A stretch of 64,000 nt of DNA from Belnapia rosea (GCF_900101615.1 NZ_FMZX01000003.1:248001-312000); one strand, 5' to 3'; shown: positions 8,777 through 18,423, counted from the stretch's first letter. Program-made: numbers and translations. The notes: a model not told the origin generated them from the letters alone.

Positions 8777-9511
8777 GTGGACATCTCGGGTGCTATCCTG
8801 CCGAGGCACACCGGTGCGGCCCTGTGCGGCAACTGTAGCGGTGCGCTACGCGGCCTATGCCACGGACTGGATGATCTGGATCAGGCGTCGTTATTCGCCG
8901 CATCCTCCCTGGTGCGGCTGCCAGCCCGCAGCGCGGTGTTCCGCGAGGGCGATCGTGCCGGCGCCGTGTTCACCTTGGTCGATGGCGCGGCGAAGCTGCT
9001 GCGTACCTTGCCGGATGGCCGGCAGCAGATCATCGGCTTCCGCTTCGCCGGCGACCTGATTGGCTTCACCGCGCGGGATCGATACCCTTGCGATGCCGAA
9101 CTGGTCTGCGATGCCACCGTCTGCCGCGTCGACCGTGCCCGGCTGGAGGCGATGAGCCGGCATTGCACCGGCATCACCCATCGCCTGCTCGAGCTCTGCG
9201 CCGAGGACCTGGCAGCGGCGCAGGAGCAATTGGCGGCCATGGCGCCGCGCAGCGCGGAGGGCCGCGTGGCCGCCTTCCTGCTCATGCTGCGCGATGCCGC
9301 GGTGCGCAACGGCGCCCTGCCCGCCGAGTTGTCCCTGCCGATGACGCGGGCCGATATCGGCGACTATCTCGGGCTGACGATCGAGAGCGTCAGCCGCGTC
9401 TTCGCCGCCTTCCGCCGTGGCGGGCTGCTGCGCGAGCCGGAGCGCGGCCAAGTCCGGCTGCTGGACATGCCGGGCCTCGAGGCACTGGCGGGCGCCGAAG
9501 GCACCCATTAG
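8777..9511 (+). CDS. fnrL: FnrL/FixK-type oxygen-sensing transcription regulator
   Basis: A 244-aa Crp/Fnr-family regulator. The N-terminus carries Cys17, Cys20 and Cys28 (CGNCSGALRGLC, spacing C-x2-C-x7-C). A further Cys near 105 (YPCDAEL) completes the usual four ligands of the oxygen-labile [4Fe-4S] cluster in FnrL/AadR proteins. The cNMP-like barrel follows, then a helix-turn-helix near 187-216 with ESVSR, the E-x2-SR signature of regulators that read TTGAT half sites. GTG at 8777 is chosen because GGAGG lies seven bases upstream; a TTG further upstream lacks a ribosome site. It converges on the cbb3 oxidase operon, whose promoter contains a perfect FNR box, so it is the probable activator of that operon. 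Confidence 0.9.
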   Translation: MDISGAILPRHTGAALCGNCSGALRGLCHGLDDLDQASLFAASSLVRLPARSAVFREGDRAGAVFTLVDGAAKLLRTLPDGRQQIIGFRFAGDLIGFTARDRYPCDAELVCDATVCRVDRARLEAMSRHCTGITHRLLELCAEDLAAAQEQLAAMAPRSAEGRVAAFLLMLRDAAVRNGALPAELSLPMTRADIGDYLGLTIESVSRVFAAFRRGGLLREPERGQVRLLDMPGLEALAGAEGTH

Positions 9512-9527
9512 GGCGCCCATCGGGGCT

Positions 9528-9710
9528 TCAGTGCGCGGCATCCCGCTCATCGAAGTGCCGCTTGATGCAGCCCAGGGCGAAGAGGGTGCCAAAGGCGAAG
9601 AGGCCAAGGCCGAAGCTCTGCAGGTAGTCATGCGCGGCCGCCGCGGCGAAGAGGCCGATGACGGCGACCAACACGGACAGGACCAGGAAGAAGACGCGGC
9701 TCGGGATCAT
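9528..9710 (-). CDS. Small membrane protein at the end of the cbb3 operon
   Basis: 60 aa with two hydrophobic segments (about 6-25 and 32-47) and a charged tail (KRHFDERDAAH). Its ATG overlaps the ccoS stop (ATGA), so it is translated as the last cistron of ccoNOQPGHIS. I do not recognise a named family. Position suggests a role in assembly or stability of the oxidase or in copper handling, but that is inference. Earlier starts in the same frame overlap ccoS and give Arg-rich, unlikely protein. Confidence 0.7.
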   Translation of the reverse strand: MIPSRVFFLVLSVLVAVIGLFAAAAAHDYLQSFGLGLFAFGTLFALGCIKRHFDERDAAH

Positions 9711-9871
9711 GGGGTCGGGTGCCTTTCGGTCTTGGTGTCGTCGAAGAGGATGCGGGCGCCAGCGCCGTCGAGGTCCTCGTACTGGCCGGTGCGCAGCGCC
9801 CAGAGGAAGCCGCCGAGGCCGAGCAGGCCGAGCGCCAGGGCGACGGGAACGAGAAGGATCAGCGAGTCCAT
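9707..9871 (-). CDS. ccoS: CcoS, cbb3 oxidase maturation protein
   Basis: A 54-aa single-span membrane protein, MDSLILLVPVALALGLLG followed by GGFLWALRTGQYEDLDGAG, the characteristic FLWA...GQYEDL signature of CcoS/FixS. In other bacteria CcoS is needed for inserting heme b and copper into CcoN. It overlaps the 3' end of ccoI by 13 bases and is itself overlapped by the following small gene. Confidence 0.93.
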   Translation of the reverse strand: MDSLILLVPVALALGLLGLGGFLWALRTGQYEDLDGAGARILFDDTKTERHPTP

Positions 9872-12195
9872 CGGGCAGGCCTTTCCGCACGCAACGCGTT
9901 GAGAATGACGATGAGCGAGGAGCTGGCCATCACCGCCGCGGCGCCGAGCGGCGTGACCAGCCCGGCCACCGCGGCTGGCACCGCCACCAGGTTGTAGGCC
10001 AGGCTGAAGGTGATGTTCTGCTTTGCCAGGCACTGGGCCCGGCGTGCGGCATGGATCGCCTCCGGCAATGCCATCAGGGCCTCGCCACGCAGCGCGAGGT
10101 CGGCGGCACCCTGGGCGATATCCTGCGCCCCCGGGGCGGCCACGGCGGCATGGGCGAGGGCGAGCGCCCCCGCATCGTTGATGCCGTCGCCGACCATCAA
10201 CGGGCGCTGGCCAGCGAGGCGCAGCTCCGCGACATGGGCGAGCTTCGCCTCGGGGATCGCCCCGCCCTCCCAGGTCTCGATGCCGAGCTCCCGTGCCACC
10301 TTGGCGACGGCGCCGGGCGCATCGCCCGAGAGGATCTCGACCGGCAGGCCGAGCGCCCGCAGGGCGGCGACTGCCTCCCGCGCATCGGGCCGCAGCGTAT
10401 CGGCGAAGCGGAAGGCCACGGGCGCCGAGCCAGCCTCGGTGAACCAGAGGGTCGGGTCGGAGCCAGCCTCGGTCACGCCGCAGAAGCGCGCGCTGCCGAG
10501 CCGGGCATTGCAGGCAGTCATGCCCTGGCCCGGGTGCTCCGTCGCATCGGTGCGCAAGGGCGCGTCGGGGCAGGCAGCGAGGAGGGCGCGGGCCAGAGGG
10601 TGGCGGCTGCCACGGGCGAGACCGGCCGCGGCGCGCAGCACCTCCGGCGTCCAGTCACCGGGCAGCAGCCGGGGCGTGCCGGTGGTGAGGGTGCCGGTCT
10701 TGTCGAGCACCACCCGGTCCACCTCCGCCAGCCGCTCGAGCGCGGTTGGCGAGGTGACGAGCACGCCGCGGCGGAACAGCGCGCCGACCGTCACCACCTG
10801 CACCGCCGGCACCGCGATGGCGAGGCCGCAAGGGCAGGTCACGATCAGGGCTGCGACGGCCGGCACCAGCGCCGCCTGCCAGCCGAGCCCGGCCCAGAGC
10901 CACCAGCCGAGGAAGGTCGCCGTGGCGACCACCAGCACCGTCGGCACGTAGAGGCGGGCTGCCTTGTCGGCCAGGGTAACGAAGCGGCCGCGGATCTCGG
11001 CCGCCTGTTCGAGCAGCCGGGCGGTCGCCGCCAGCGAGCCCTCGGCCGCCGCGGCGGTGACGCGCAGCACGGCGGGACCGCCCATATTGATCGCGCCGGC
11101 CAGCAGCGCCTCGCCCACGGCGATCGGGCGGGGCAGGCTCTCGCCGGTGGTGGCGGCCAGATCGAAGAGGCCGGGGGTGCCCTCCAGCACGGCATCCAGC
11201 CGCAGCCGCTCCCCGGCGGCGAGAAGGATGCGGTCCCCCGCCAGCACGGCGCCGGCCGGCACATCCATGGCCCTGCCTTCGCCGTTGAGGCGCCGCACCG
11301 TCCCGTCCTGCAAGGCGATCAGCTCGGCCACGGCACGGCCGGCACGGCCGCGCGCCGTGCGATCGAGCAGCCGCCCGGCGAGCAGCAGGGCCAGCAGGGT
11401 GGTGGCGCCGTCGAACCAGGTGAAGGGGCCGTTGCGCCAGGCCTCGGAGAGCGACATGGCGGCCGTGGCCAGCACGCCGAGGCTGATCGCCACATCCATG
11501 TTGGTCCGCCATGCCCGCAGCGCGGCGAGCGCCGAGCGGTAGAAGGGCAGGCCTGCGAGGGCGATGGTCGGCAGGCCGATCAGCGCCGCGAGCCAATGCA
11601 TCAGCGCCCGCGTTTCGGCGCCCATGTCCTCGCCCACCCAGACGGCGACCGAGACGAGCATCACGTTCATCGCGCCGAAGGCGGCGATGCCGAGGGCGCG
11701 GACCAGGCTCCGCATCTCCGCATCATCGGCGGCGCGGAGGCAGGCCGGGCTGAAGGGCACGGCGCGGAAGCCCAACCGGGCCAGCAGGGCAGCGAATTCC
11801 TCGGCCCGCGCCTGCTCGCCCCGCCAGCGGAGGGTGAGGCGGCGGGTGGTCAGCGCGGCGCGGGCCGAGAGCATATCCGGTTCGGCGGCGAGGGCCTGCT
11901 CGACCAGCCAGACGCAGGCGCCGCAGCGCAGCCCCGACACCATGAGATCGAGCCGCCACAGGCCAGGCCCTTCGGCAACCGCGGCGCCGGCGAGCGGCAC
12001 CGGTGGCACGGTTTCCGGACGGAGCGCGCCATCCGCGGCGCTGCGACGGCGGTAGAAGGCGTCGAGCCCCATCCCGGCGACGAGGCCATGGGCGGCTTCG
12101 CAACCCTCGCAGCAATACTGCGCGGGGGGCGCGACCGGCGCGCCGCAATGGGCACAGGCCTCCTTCGGAGGGGCGATGCGGGAGATGACGCTCAT
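9859..12195 (-). CDS. ccoI: CcoI/FixI copper-exporting P-type ATPase for cbb3 oxidase
   Basis: A 778-aa P1B-type ATPase that supplies copper for cbb3 oxidase. Order: an N-terminal Cys-rich segment (CAHCGAP and CCEGC, about 16-33), an HMA-like domain with LRCGACVW, eight predicted membrane spans, the ion-site TCPCGLA, the phosphorylation motif DKTGTLTTGT and the hinge GDGINDAGAL near the C-terminus. It overlaps ccoH by ATGA and ccoS downstream. The Cys-rich N-terminus and the setting distinguish it from general CopA detoxification pumps. Confidence 0.95.
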   Translation of the reverse strand: MSVISRIAPPKEACAHCGAPVAPPAQYCCEGCEAAHGLVAGMGLDAFYRRRSAADGALRPETVPPVPLAGAAVAEGPGLWRLDLMVSGLRCGACVWLVEQALAAEPDMLSARAALTTRRLTLRWRGEQARAEEFAALLARLGFRAVPFSPACLRAADDAEMRSLVRALGIAAFGAMNVMLVSVAVWVGEDMGAETRALMHWLAALIGLPTIALAGLPFYRSALAALRAWRTNMDVAISLGVLATAAMSLSEAWRNGPFTWFDGATTLLALLLAGRLLDRTARGRAGRAVAELIALQDGTVRRLNGEGRAMDVPAGAVLAGDRILLAAGERLRLDAVLEGTPGLFDLAATTGESLPRPIAVGEALLAGAINMGGPAVLRVTAAAAEGSLAATARLLEQAAEIRGRFVTLADKAARLYVPTVLVVATATFLGWWLWAGLGWQAALVPAVAALIVTCPCGLAIAVPAVQVVTVGALFRRGVLVTSPTALERLAEVDRVVLDKTGTLTTGTPRLLPGDWTPEVLRAAAGLARGSRHPLARALLAACPDAPLRTDATEHPGQGMTACNARLGSARFCGVTEAGSDPTLWFTEAGSAPVAFRFADTLRPDAREAVAALRALGLPVEILSGDAPGAVAKVARELGIETWEGGAIPEAKLAHVAELRLAGQRPLMVGDGINDAGALALAHAAVAAPGAQDIAQGAADLALRGEALMALPEAIHAARRAQCLAKQNITFSLAYNLVAVPAAVAGLVTPLGAAAVMASSSLIVILNALRAERPARWTR

Positions 12196-12665
12196 GGCGC
12201 GATCACCCGCTGGCGGATGTCGAGATGCCGGCCGCCGGCGTCACGCAAGGTCAGCCGCGCCTCCCACTGGCCGGAGGCCGGCGGCAGGGCGGGGGCGGAC
12301 CATTGGCCGGGACCCGCCGCCGCGAAGGCGAGCGGAACCGTCCGCCCGTCGAGCGGGCGCAGCAGCAGGCCTTCCAGCCTGCCCTCGACCGGGTGGCCTT
12401 CGCGGTCGGTGACCGCCACCGCCAGTTCCCCGGCACCGAGCGCGACCCGCGCCGACCAGCCGAGCGCTGCCTGGCGCTCGGCCTCGGCGAGGATGTGGTT
12501 GTAGGCGCGGCCCTTGTCATAGGACCGCCCGGTGGTGGTGCCGGTGAAGCTCTCGACGGCGGCGGTGATGAGCACGCCGTTCACCGCGATCACCAGCAGC
12601 ATCATCCCGACGAAGACCCAAGGGATCCAGCGGCCACGGGCAGGGTCGAATGTGCGGGTCGTCAT
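12192..12665 (-). CDS. ccoH: CcoH/FixH, cbb3 oxidase assembly protein
   Basis: 157 aa with one N-terminal membrane span (about 14-36), preceded by RGRWIPWVF and followed by SYDKGRAYNHILAEAERQ, a motif run typical of FixH. The rest is a periplasmic beta-rich domain. In known systems it binds assembly intermediates and helps deliver subunits. It overlaps ccoG upstream and ccoI downstream by 4 bases each. Confidence 0.92.
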   Translation of the reverse strand: MTTRTFDPARGRWIPWVFVGMMLLVIAVNGVLITAAVESFTGTTTGRSYDKGRAYNHILAEAERQAALGWSARVALGAGELAVAVTDREGHPVEGRLEGLLLRPLDGRTVPLAFAAAGPGQWSAPALPPASGQWEARLTLRDAGGRHLDIRQRVIAP

Positions 12666-14122
12666 GGTTGCGGTCCCAGGAAGACGCTGCTTTCGGTGGC
12701 CACGGGCCGGCCGGCGGCGTCGAGCAGGCGGAAGCGGAGCGGTTGCCGCTCCTTCAAGGGAAGGCCGGGCCCGGCGGTGACCAGGGCGCGGAAGCTGGAG
12801 ACGCCATCGCCGCGCACCGGCAGCACCGGCAGCCCGGCGGCATCCGTCGCCGCGTCCTGCACCAGCAGCCGCAGCCCGGATACGCCGTCCAGCGCCAGCG
12901 TGTAGCGGCCGCCATCGCGGCTCTTGTCGGCGAGCTTGAGCAGGTAGGCATTGCGGACACCGCCATCGGAGAGGCGGACGAAGGGCGGGGCGCGCTCCGG
13001 CAGGACGGTGAGGCTCAGCGTCTCGCGCATCAGCAGGGCACCCAGCATCACCGCGGAGACCAGGGCGAGCACGCCGCCATACATCAGCGTGCGGGGGCGC
13101 AGCAGGCGAGGCGGGCGGCGCGCCTCCATGCCGGCCGCGAGGCGGGCGGGCCCTGGCTCCAGCTCATGCGTCGCGGCCTGGCTGGCGGCGAGGTTGGCGA
13201 GGGTCTCGAAGCCGATCAACCCTTCCTGCCGGTGGAGCTTCCGCATGATGTCGTCGCAGGCATCGATGCAGAGGCCGCAGCCGATGCAGCCCAGCTGCTG
13301 GCCCTCGCGGATGTCGACGCCGGTGGGGCAGACCTGCACGCAGGCGCTGCAATCGACGCAGTCGCCATTGCCGGGGTCCTTCGGCGTGCCGCGCGGCTCG
13401 CCGCGCCAGTCCCGGTAGGTGACGACGAGGCTGTCCTGGTCGAGCATGGCGGCCTGGAAGCGTGGCCAGGGGCACATATAGGTGCAGACCTGCTCGCGGG
13501 CGAAGCCGGCCAGCACATAGGTCGTGGTGGTGAAGAGGGCGAAGAAGAACCAGGTCTGCAGCGAGACGCTGCCGGGATGCAGCACGAGGCTCGGCGCGTC
13601 GTGGAAATACATCACCCAGGCGCCGCCGGTGGCTGCGGCGATGGCCAGCCAGGCGGCATGCTTGGCAAGGCGGCGCAGCGTGCGGTCGCGCGAGGGCGGC
13701 CCCGCATCGCGCCGCATGCGGGCGTTGCGGTCGCCCTCGATCCGGCGCTCGACCCAGAGGAAGAGGTCGGTCCAGACCGTTTGCGGGCAGGCGAAGCCGC
13801 ACCAGATGCGGCCGAACAGCGAGGTCGCGGCGAAAAGGCCGATGGCCCCGAGGATGAGCAGGCCCGTGAGGAAATAGACCTCCTGCGGCCAGAGCTCGAT
13901 CCAGAAGAAGAACAGCCGCGCATGGGCCATGTCGACCAGCACCGCCTGGTCCGGCGCGCCCGGGCCACGGTCCCAGCGCAGCCAGGGCACGGTGTAGTAG
14001 AGCCCCAGCAGCAATGCGAGCACCGCCCACTTGACGCGGCGCACCCGGCCCTGCACCGCGCGCGGATAGACCTTGCGGTGGGCGGCATAGAGGGAGGTCG
14101 GGGCCGGGCAGGTATCGGGCAT
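12662..14122 (-). CDS. ccoG: CcoG/FixG/RdxA polyferredoxin-type membrane protein
   Basis: 486 aa with about five membrane spans, a CGFACPQTVW segment, and two [4Fe-4S] motifs in tandem (CVDCSACVQVCP and CIGCGLCIDACD). The C-terminal part is an Ig-like periplasmic domain. Family work links CcoG to copper(II) reduction during cbb3 maturation. ATG at 14122 (MPDTCPAP) is chosen over an upstream in-frame ATG because the latter runs into ccoP. It follows ccoP by 10 bases, so ccoNOQP and ccoGHIS are a single operon here. Confidence 0.94.
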   Translation of the reverse strand: MPDTCPAPTSLYAAHRKVYPRAVQGRVRRVKWAVLALLLGLYYTVPWLRWDRGPGAPDQAVLVDMAHARLFFFWIELWPQEVYFLTGLLILGAIGLFAATSLFGRIWCGFACPQTVWTDLFLWVERRIEGDRNARMRRDAGPPSRDRTLRRLAKHAAWLAIAAATGGAWVMYFHDAPSLVLHPGSVSLQTWFFFALFTTTTYVLAGFAREQVCTYMCPWPRFQAAMLDQDSLVVTYRDWRGEPRGTPKDPGNGDCVDCSACVQVCPTGVDIREGQQLGCIGCGLCIDACDDIMRKLHRQEGLIGFETLANLAASQAATHELEPGPARLAAGMEARRPPRLLRPRTLMYGGVLALVSAVMLGALLMRETLSLTVLPERAPPFVRLSDGGVRNAYLLKLADKSRDGGRYTLALDGVSGLRLLVQDAATDAAGLPVLPVRGDGVSSFRALVTAGPGLPLKERQPLRFRLLDAAGRPVATESSVFLGPQP

Positions 14123-14132
14123 GACGAGTCCC

Positions 14133-14987
14133 CTACTGCTCCCCACCGCCGAGCGCGTGGACGTAGACGGTGAGCATGTTGATGACCGCCGCATCCAACC
14201 GGCCCTCCCAGGCGGGCATCACGCCGGCGCGGGAATAGGCGATGCTGCGCATGACGGAGGGTTTGTCGCCGCCATAAAGCCAGATGCGGTCGTTCAGCCG
14301 CGGCGCGCCGACGGCGCGGTTGCCCTCGCCGCGGTCGCCATGGCAGGCGGCGCAGTTGTCGGTGAAGAGCGCGGCACCCGCAGGATTGGCCGGGCCGGTA
14401 CTGGCCAGCGAGAGGACGTGGTCGGCGAGGTCGCTGATCTGCGCCATGTTGAGGCCGGCCTGGAGGAAGGCCGGCATGGCGGTGCCCCGCGCCTCGGCAT
14501 CCTCGCCGTTGCGGACACCATGGCGGATCGTGGTGCGGATATCCTCGAAGCTGCCGCCATAAAGCCAGTCGTCATCGGCGAGGCTCGGGAAGCCGCCCGG
14601 CGCACCCTGGCCGCCGGCGCCATGGCAGCCGGCACAGCTATTGGCGAAGGCAATGCGGCCGCCGGCCAGCGCATAGGCGCGCAGCTCGGGGTCGGCGGAG
14701 ATCGCCTCCGGCGTCGCGGCGCGCAGCCGGGCCAGCATCGGCGCGGCCTTCGCCTGCTCGGTCGCCATCACCGCAGCGAGATCGCCGCGCGCGGTGTTGC
14801 CAAGCAGGCCGCGCACGAAGGGGAGGGCCGGGTAGAACACCATCCAGATCAGCGCGAAGGCGATGCTGGCATAGAAGGTATAGAGCCACCAGGAGGGCAT
14901 CGGGTTGTCGAGTTCCCGGATGCCGTCCCATTCATGGCCGGTTGTGGCGACGCCGGTGGCGGCATCGGTCTCTGGCTTGCGTGCCAT
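14133..14987 (-). CDS. ccoP: cbb3 oxidase subunit III, diheme cytochrome c
   Basis: 284 aa. A cytoplasmic N-terminus with HEWDGIRELDNPMPSWW leads into one membrane span (about 33-52). Two periplasmic cytochrome c domains follow, with heme motifs CAGCH (118-122) and CAACH (212-216) and Met ligands in GTAMPAF and GVMPAW. It passes electrons to CcoO and CcoN. Length is normal. Confidence 0.96.
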   Translation of the reverse strand: MARKPETDAATGVATTGHEWDGIRELDNPMPSWWLYTFYASIAFALIWMVFYPALPFVRGLLGNTARGDLAAVMATEQAKAAPMLARLRAATPEAISADPELRAYALAGGRIAFANSCAGCHGAGGQGAPGGFPSLADDDWLYGGSFEDIRTTIRHGVRNGEDAEARGTAMPAFLQAGLNMAQISDLADHVLSLASTGPANPAGAALFTDNCAACHGDRGEGNRAVGAPRLNDRIWLYGGDKPSVMRSIAYSRAGVMPAWEGRLDAAVINMLTVYVHALGGGEQ

Positions 14988-14998
14988 GGTCGTGGCCT

Positions 14999-15154
14999 TC
15001 AGGGCTGACTGTCGCGGAGCGGGATGGTGGCGTGCTGGTTGGCAGCCTCGCGGCTGCCCGGGCGCAGCACCCAGGCCAGGATCCCGGTGAAGAGCAGGAC
15101 GAACCAGACCACCCAGACGGTGGAGAGGATCTCATGCAGGCGCTGCATATCCAT
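14999..15154 (-). CDS. ccoQ: cbb3 oxidase subunit IV (CcoQ)
   Basis: 51 aa with one membrane span (VWVVWFVLLFTGILAWVLRP) and a polar tail. Size, topology and position between ccoO and ccoP are those of CcoQ/FixQ, which stabilises the oxidase. ATG at 15154 (MDMQRLHEI) is used; a longer frame would overlap ccoO. Confidence 0.85.
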   Translation of the reverse strand: MDMQRLHEILSTVWVVWFVLLFTGILAWVLRPGSREAANQHATIPLRDSQP

Positions 15155-15167
15155 CGAGCGGCGCTCC

Positions 15168-15896
15168 TCAGGGCTGACGCAGCTGGTCGGGCGCCACGTC
15201 CGAGAAGCGGACAAGGGTGCCGAGCATCTGCAGATAGGCGACGAGCGCATCCATCTCCGTCACCACGCGCGGGTTGGCGTCGAAGGCGGCCTGGCGGGCA
15301 TTGGGATAGCGGCGGACGAAGCCGGCGGCATCGGCCTCGGGCGTCGCCTGGGCGGCGAGGTCGTTCGCCGCCTCGGCGATCATCTCCTCGGTATAGGGCA
15401 CGCCGACCGCGCGCTGGGCGCGGAGATGGGCCTTGATCTCCTCGGCCTCGATCGGCCGGTCGAGGAAGGCGTAGGGCGGCATCACCGAGGCCGGCACCAG
15501 TGCCCGCGGGCTGCGCAGATGGGCGGCATGCCAATCATCCGAGTAGCGGCCGCCGACGCGGGCAAGGTCGGGCCCAGTGCGCTTGCTACCCCACTGGAAG
15601 GGATGGTCGTACATGCTCTCGGCCGCCAGGCTGTAATGGCCGTAGCGCTCCGCCTCGTCGCGGAAGGGGCGCACCATCTGGCTGTGGCAGAGATAGCAGC
15701 CCTCGCGGACATAGATGTTGCGGCCCATCAGCTCGAGCGGCGTGTAGGGACGGATGCCCTGCACGCGCTCGATCGTGGTCTCGACGAGGAAGAGCGGCAC
15801 GATCTGCACCAGGCCGCCGATGGCAACCGTCAGCAGGGTGAGGACGCCCAGGATGATGAGGTTCTTCTCGATCAGGGCGTGGGTAAAGCGCTTCAT
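15168..15896 (-). CDS. ccoO: cbb3 oxidase subunit II, monoheme cytochrome c
   Basis: 242 aa with an N-terminal membrane anchor (about 12-33), heme c motif CYLCH at 67-71 in the conserved [15 protein letters not shown] context, [16 protein letters not shown] and the Met ligand in [10 protein letters not shown]. It accepts electrons from CcoP and passes them to the catalytic subunit. It starts 14 bases after ccoN. Confidence 0.97.
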   Translation of the reverse strand: MKRFTHALIEKNLIILGVLTLLTVAIGGLVQIVPLFLVETTIERVQGIRPYTPLELMGRNIYVREGCYLCHSQMVRPFRDEAERYGHYSLAAESMYDHPFQWGSKRTGPDLARVGGRYSDDWHAAHLRSPRALVPASVMPPYAFLDRPIEAEEIKAHLRAQRAVGVPYTEEMIAEAANDLAAQATPEADAAGFVRRYPNARQAAFDANPRVVTEMDALVAYLQMLGTLVRFSDVAPDQLRQP

Positions 15897-15910
15897 GGCT
15901 ATGCCTCTCC

Positions 15911-17374
15911 TTACTCGGCAGCCATCGGCAGGGCTTCGGGGAGGGCGGCAGGCAGCGCCTCCTCCTTCGCCGTCACCGTGCGGAAGATGTTGTAGGCCAT
16001 GATGAGTGCGCCACTCAGGTAGAGCAGGCCGCCCAGCATGCGGATGACGTAGTAGGGATGCATGGCGGCGACGGTCTCGACGAAGGCGTATTGCAGGAAG
16101 CCGAGCTCGTCATAGGCGCGCCACATCAGGCCCTGCATGATGCCGCTGACCCACATCGCGGTGATGTAGAGGACGATGCCGAGGGTCGCGACCCAGAAGT
16201 GCCAGGAGACCAGGCGCTCCGAGTAGAGCTTCTTGTTCCACAGCACCGGGATCAGCCAGTAGAGCGCACCGAAGATGATGAAGCCGTTCCAGCCCAGCGC
16301 GCCGCTATGGACATGGCCGATGGTCCAGTCGGTGTAGTGCGAGAGGCTGTTCACCGCGCGGATGGACATCACCGGCCCCTCGAAGGTGGCCATGGCGTAG
16401 AAGCCGACGGCGGTCACCGAGAAGCGCAGGCCCGGGTCGGTGCGCAGCTTGTCCCAGGCACCCGAGAGGGTCATCAGCCCGTTGATCATGCCGCCCCAGG
16501 AGGGCATCCACAGCATGATCGAGAACACCATCCCCAGCGTCTGCGCCCAGTCCGGCAGCGCGGTGTAGTGCAGGTGGTGCGGGCCAGCCCAGATATAGAG
16601 GAAGATCAGCGACCAGAAGTGCACGATGGAGAGCCGGTAGGAATAGACCGGTCGGTCCGCCTGCTTCGGGATGAAGTAGTACATCATGCCGAGGAAGCCG
16701 GCGGTCAGGAAGAAGCCCACCGCGTTGTGGCCGTACCACCACTGGATCATCGCGTCCTGCACGCCCGAGGCGACGCCGTAGGACTTGCCGATGCCATCGC
16801 CCACCGGCAGCGCCAGGTTGTTGACGATGTGCAGCATGGCGACGGTGATGATGAAGGCGAGCAGGAACCAGTTCGCCACATAGATGTGGGGCTCGCGCCG
16901 CTTCAGGATCGTGCCGCCGAAGGCGACCAGGTAGATGACCCAGACCAGCGTCAGCCAGAGGTCCACATACCACTCGGGCTCGGCATACTCCTTGCCCTGG
17001 GTGACCCCGAGCAGGTAGCCGACGGCGGCCGTCACGATGAAGAACTGGTAGCCCCAGAACAGGAACCAGCCCATCTCCTCGCCGCCGAAAAGCCGGGCGC
17101 GGCAGGTGCGCTGGACGATGTAGAGGCTGGTGCCGATCAGCGCATTGCCGCCAAAGGCGAAGATCACCGCGCTGGTGTGCAGCGGGCGGAGCCGCCCGAA
17201 GGTGGTCCATTCCAGGTCGAGGTTGAGCAGCGGGAAGGCGAGCTGCGCGGCGATCACCACGCCGACGAGGAAGCCCGCAATGCCCCAGAACACCGTGGCG
17301 ATGGCGAAGGCACGGATCGGCGCCTCCACATCGGCCTCGGGCGCTGGCGGCGTCAGGGCGGCAAGGGCTGCCAT
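15911..17374 (-). CDS. ccoN: cbb3 cytochrome oxidase catalytic subunit I
   Basis: 487 aa, about twelve membrane spans. Metal ligands are recognisable: [18 protein letters not shown] (low-spin heme), WYGHNAVGF and AGPHHLHYT (CuB histidines), and [13 protein letters not shown] (high-spin heme). It reduces O2 with high affinity, serving microaerobic respiration. The ATG at 17374 is preferred over one at 17383 because GGAG is well spaced from the former and abuts the latter. It heads the nine-gene operon and lies about 80 bases downstream of a perfect FNR box. Confidence 0.97.
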   Translation of the reverse strand: MAALAALTPPAPEADVEAPIRAFAIATVFWGIAGFLVGVVIAAQLAFPLLNLDLEWTTFGRLRPLHTSAVIFAFGGNALIGTSLYIVQRTCRARLFGGEEMGWFLFWGYQFFIVTAAVGYLLGVTQGKEYAEPEWYVDLWLTLVWVIYLVAFGGTILKRREPHIYVANWFLLAFIITVAMLHIVNNLALPVGDGIGKSYGVASGVQDAMIQWWYGHNAVGFFLTAGFLGMMYYFIPKQADRPVYSYRLSIVHFWSLIFLYIWAGPHHLHYTALPDWAQTLGMVFSIMLWMPSWGGMINGLMTLSGAWDKLRTDPGLRFSVTAVGFYAMATFEGPVMSIRAVNSLSHYTDWTIGHVHSGALGWNGFIIFGALYWLIPVLWNKKLYSERLVSWHFWVATLGIVLYITAMWVSGIMQGLMWRAYDELGFLQYAFVETVAAMHPYYVIRMLGGLLYLSGALIMAYNIFRTVTAKEEALPAALPEALPMAAE

Positions 17375-17455
17375 GCAAATCATCTCCGGGCCGGGGGGCG
17401 GTCGAGGGGGTCCCCGGCTAAGGGGGCAACCTCGCCTTTCCCTGCTCGCGCGTCC

Positions 17456-17469
17456 TTGATCCGGATCAA
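17456..17469. promoter_or_regulatory. Perfect FNR/FixK box between ccoN and the DUF2189 gene
   Basis: TTGATCCGGATCAA matches the TTGAT-N4-ATCAA consensus exactly. Its centre (17462.5) is 88 bases from the ccoN start. Class II activation at -41.5 would put the transcript start near 17421, leaving a leader of about 47 bases. On the other strand it is 64 bases from the DUF2189 gene start, so it could serve both directions. The likely ligand is the FnrL protein encoded at 8777-9511. Confidence 0.9.
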
Positions 17470-17526
17470 GGCGCCCTGGCCGAAAGCCGCTTAAGCCTTG
17501 GATGACATGCCGTGAGGAATTGACGC

Positions 17527-18303
17527 ATGCCGAGCGAAGCTCTTGATGCGCCCATGAGAAGCCGCGTACGCCGGGTGGCGAGCGACCGGCCATGGGTGTG
17601 GCTCACCCTCGGCTGGCGCGACATGATGGCGCACCGGGCGATCAGCCTCAGCCTCGGCGCCGCGCTCACCCTGTTCGGCTGGGTGTTGTCATGGCTCCTG
17701 TTCGAGGCGGGGACGCAATGGGCGATCCTGCCGGCGACGGCGGGCTTCTTCATCCTCGCCCCGCTGCTGGCCGTGCCGCTCTATGAGGTGTCGCGCAGGT
17801 CGGAGCTGGGCCAGGCAACCACGCTGCAGGATGCTATGCAGGCCTTCCGCCGGCCGGGGCCGCAGATCGCCATGATGGGGGCGCTGCTGCTGCTGATCCA
17901 CCTGTTCTGGATCCGCGTTGCCGGGCTGCTCTTCGCCTTGTTCTTTGGAGGAGTGGCGCTGCCCTCCCTGGCCCAGCTCCCCTTTGCGATGTTGCAATCG
18001 GAGATGCTGGTGCCCTTCCTCGTGGTCGGCACGGGCTTCGGCTTCCTGCTCGCCGCAGGCAGCTTCGCGCTGGCTGCCGTCTCCCTGCCGATGCTGGTGG
18101 ACCGCGACATCTCCTGGCTCGAGGCGGCGACGATCAGCATCCAGGCGGTGATGGAGAACCGCCAGGCCATGGCGCTCTGGGCCGGGCTGATCGTGCTTTT
18201 CACTGGACTGGCGCTGGTGCCCTTCTTCCTCGGCCTCGTCGTGGTGCTGCCGCTGATCGGGCACGCGACCTGGCATGCCTACCGGGATCTGGCCGTCCGC
18301 TGA
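17527..18303 (+). CDS. DUF2189 family integral membrane protein
   Basis: 258 aa with about six hydrophobic segments. The N-terminus contains [23 protein letters not shown], and later [22 protein letters not shown] and [13 protein letters not shown], patterns I associate with DUF2189. Members are often next to cytochrome oxidase genes and have no settled function. It is divergent from ccoN and shares the intergenic FNR box, suggesting low-oxygen control. Confidence 0.8.
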   Translation: MPSEALDAPMRSRVRRVASDRPWVWLTLGWRDMMAHRAISLSLGAALTLFGWVLSWLLFEAGTQWAILPATAGFFILAPLLAVPLYEVSRRSELGQATTLQDAMQAFRRPGPQIAMMGALLLLIHLFWIRVAGLLFALFFGGVALPSLAQLPFAMLQSEMLVPFLVVGTGFGFLLAAGSFALAAVSLPMLVDRDISWLEAATISIQAVMENRQAMALWAGLIVLFTGLALVPFFLGLVVVLPLIGHATWHAYRDLAVR

Positions 18304-18423
18304 CGGTGCGCCCAGCCCCTGCGTGAATGAGGTTTGTGCGGCGCCGTGCCCGGTTCGCGATGGAACCGGGCCCTGCGTCGTCCGTTGCTTCACCGCAATT
18401 CACGTCAGTGGGAGAATGACTCG

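Noticed and set aside
8871-8884. ATGATCTGGATCAG, eight of ten matches to an FNR box
   Set aside because: It lies about 95 bases inside the fnr coding sequence and is likely codon coincidence.
9658-12504. Plus-strand frame of 948 codons opposite ccoI
   Set aside because: Antisense shadow of the copper ATPase, with composition typical of such artefacts.
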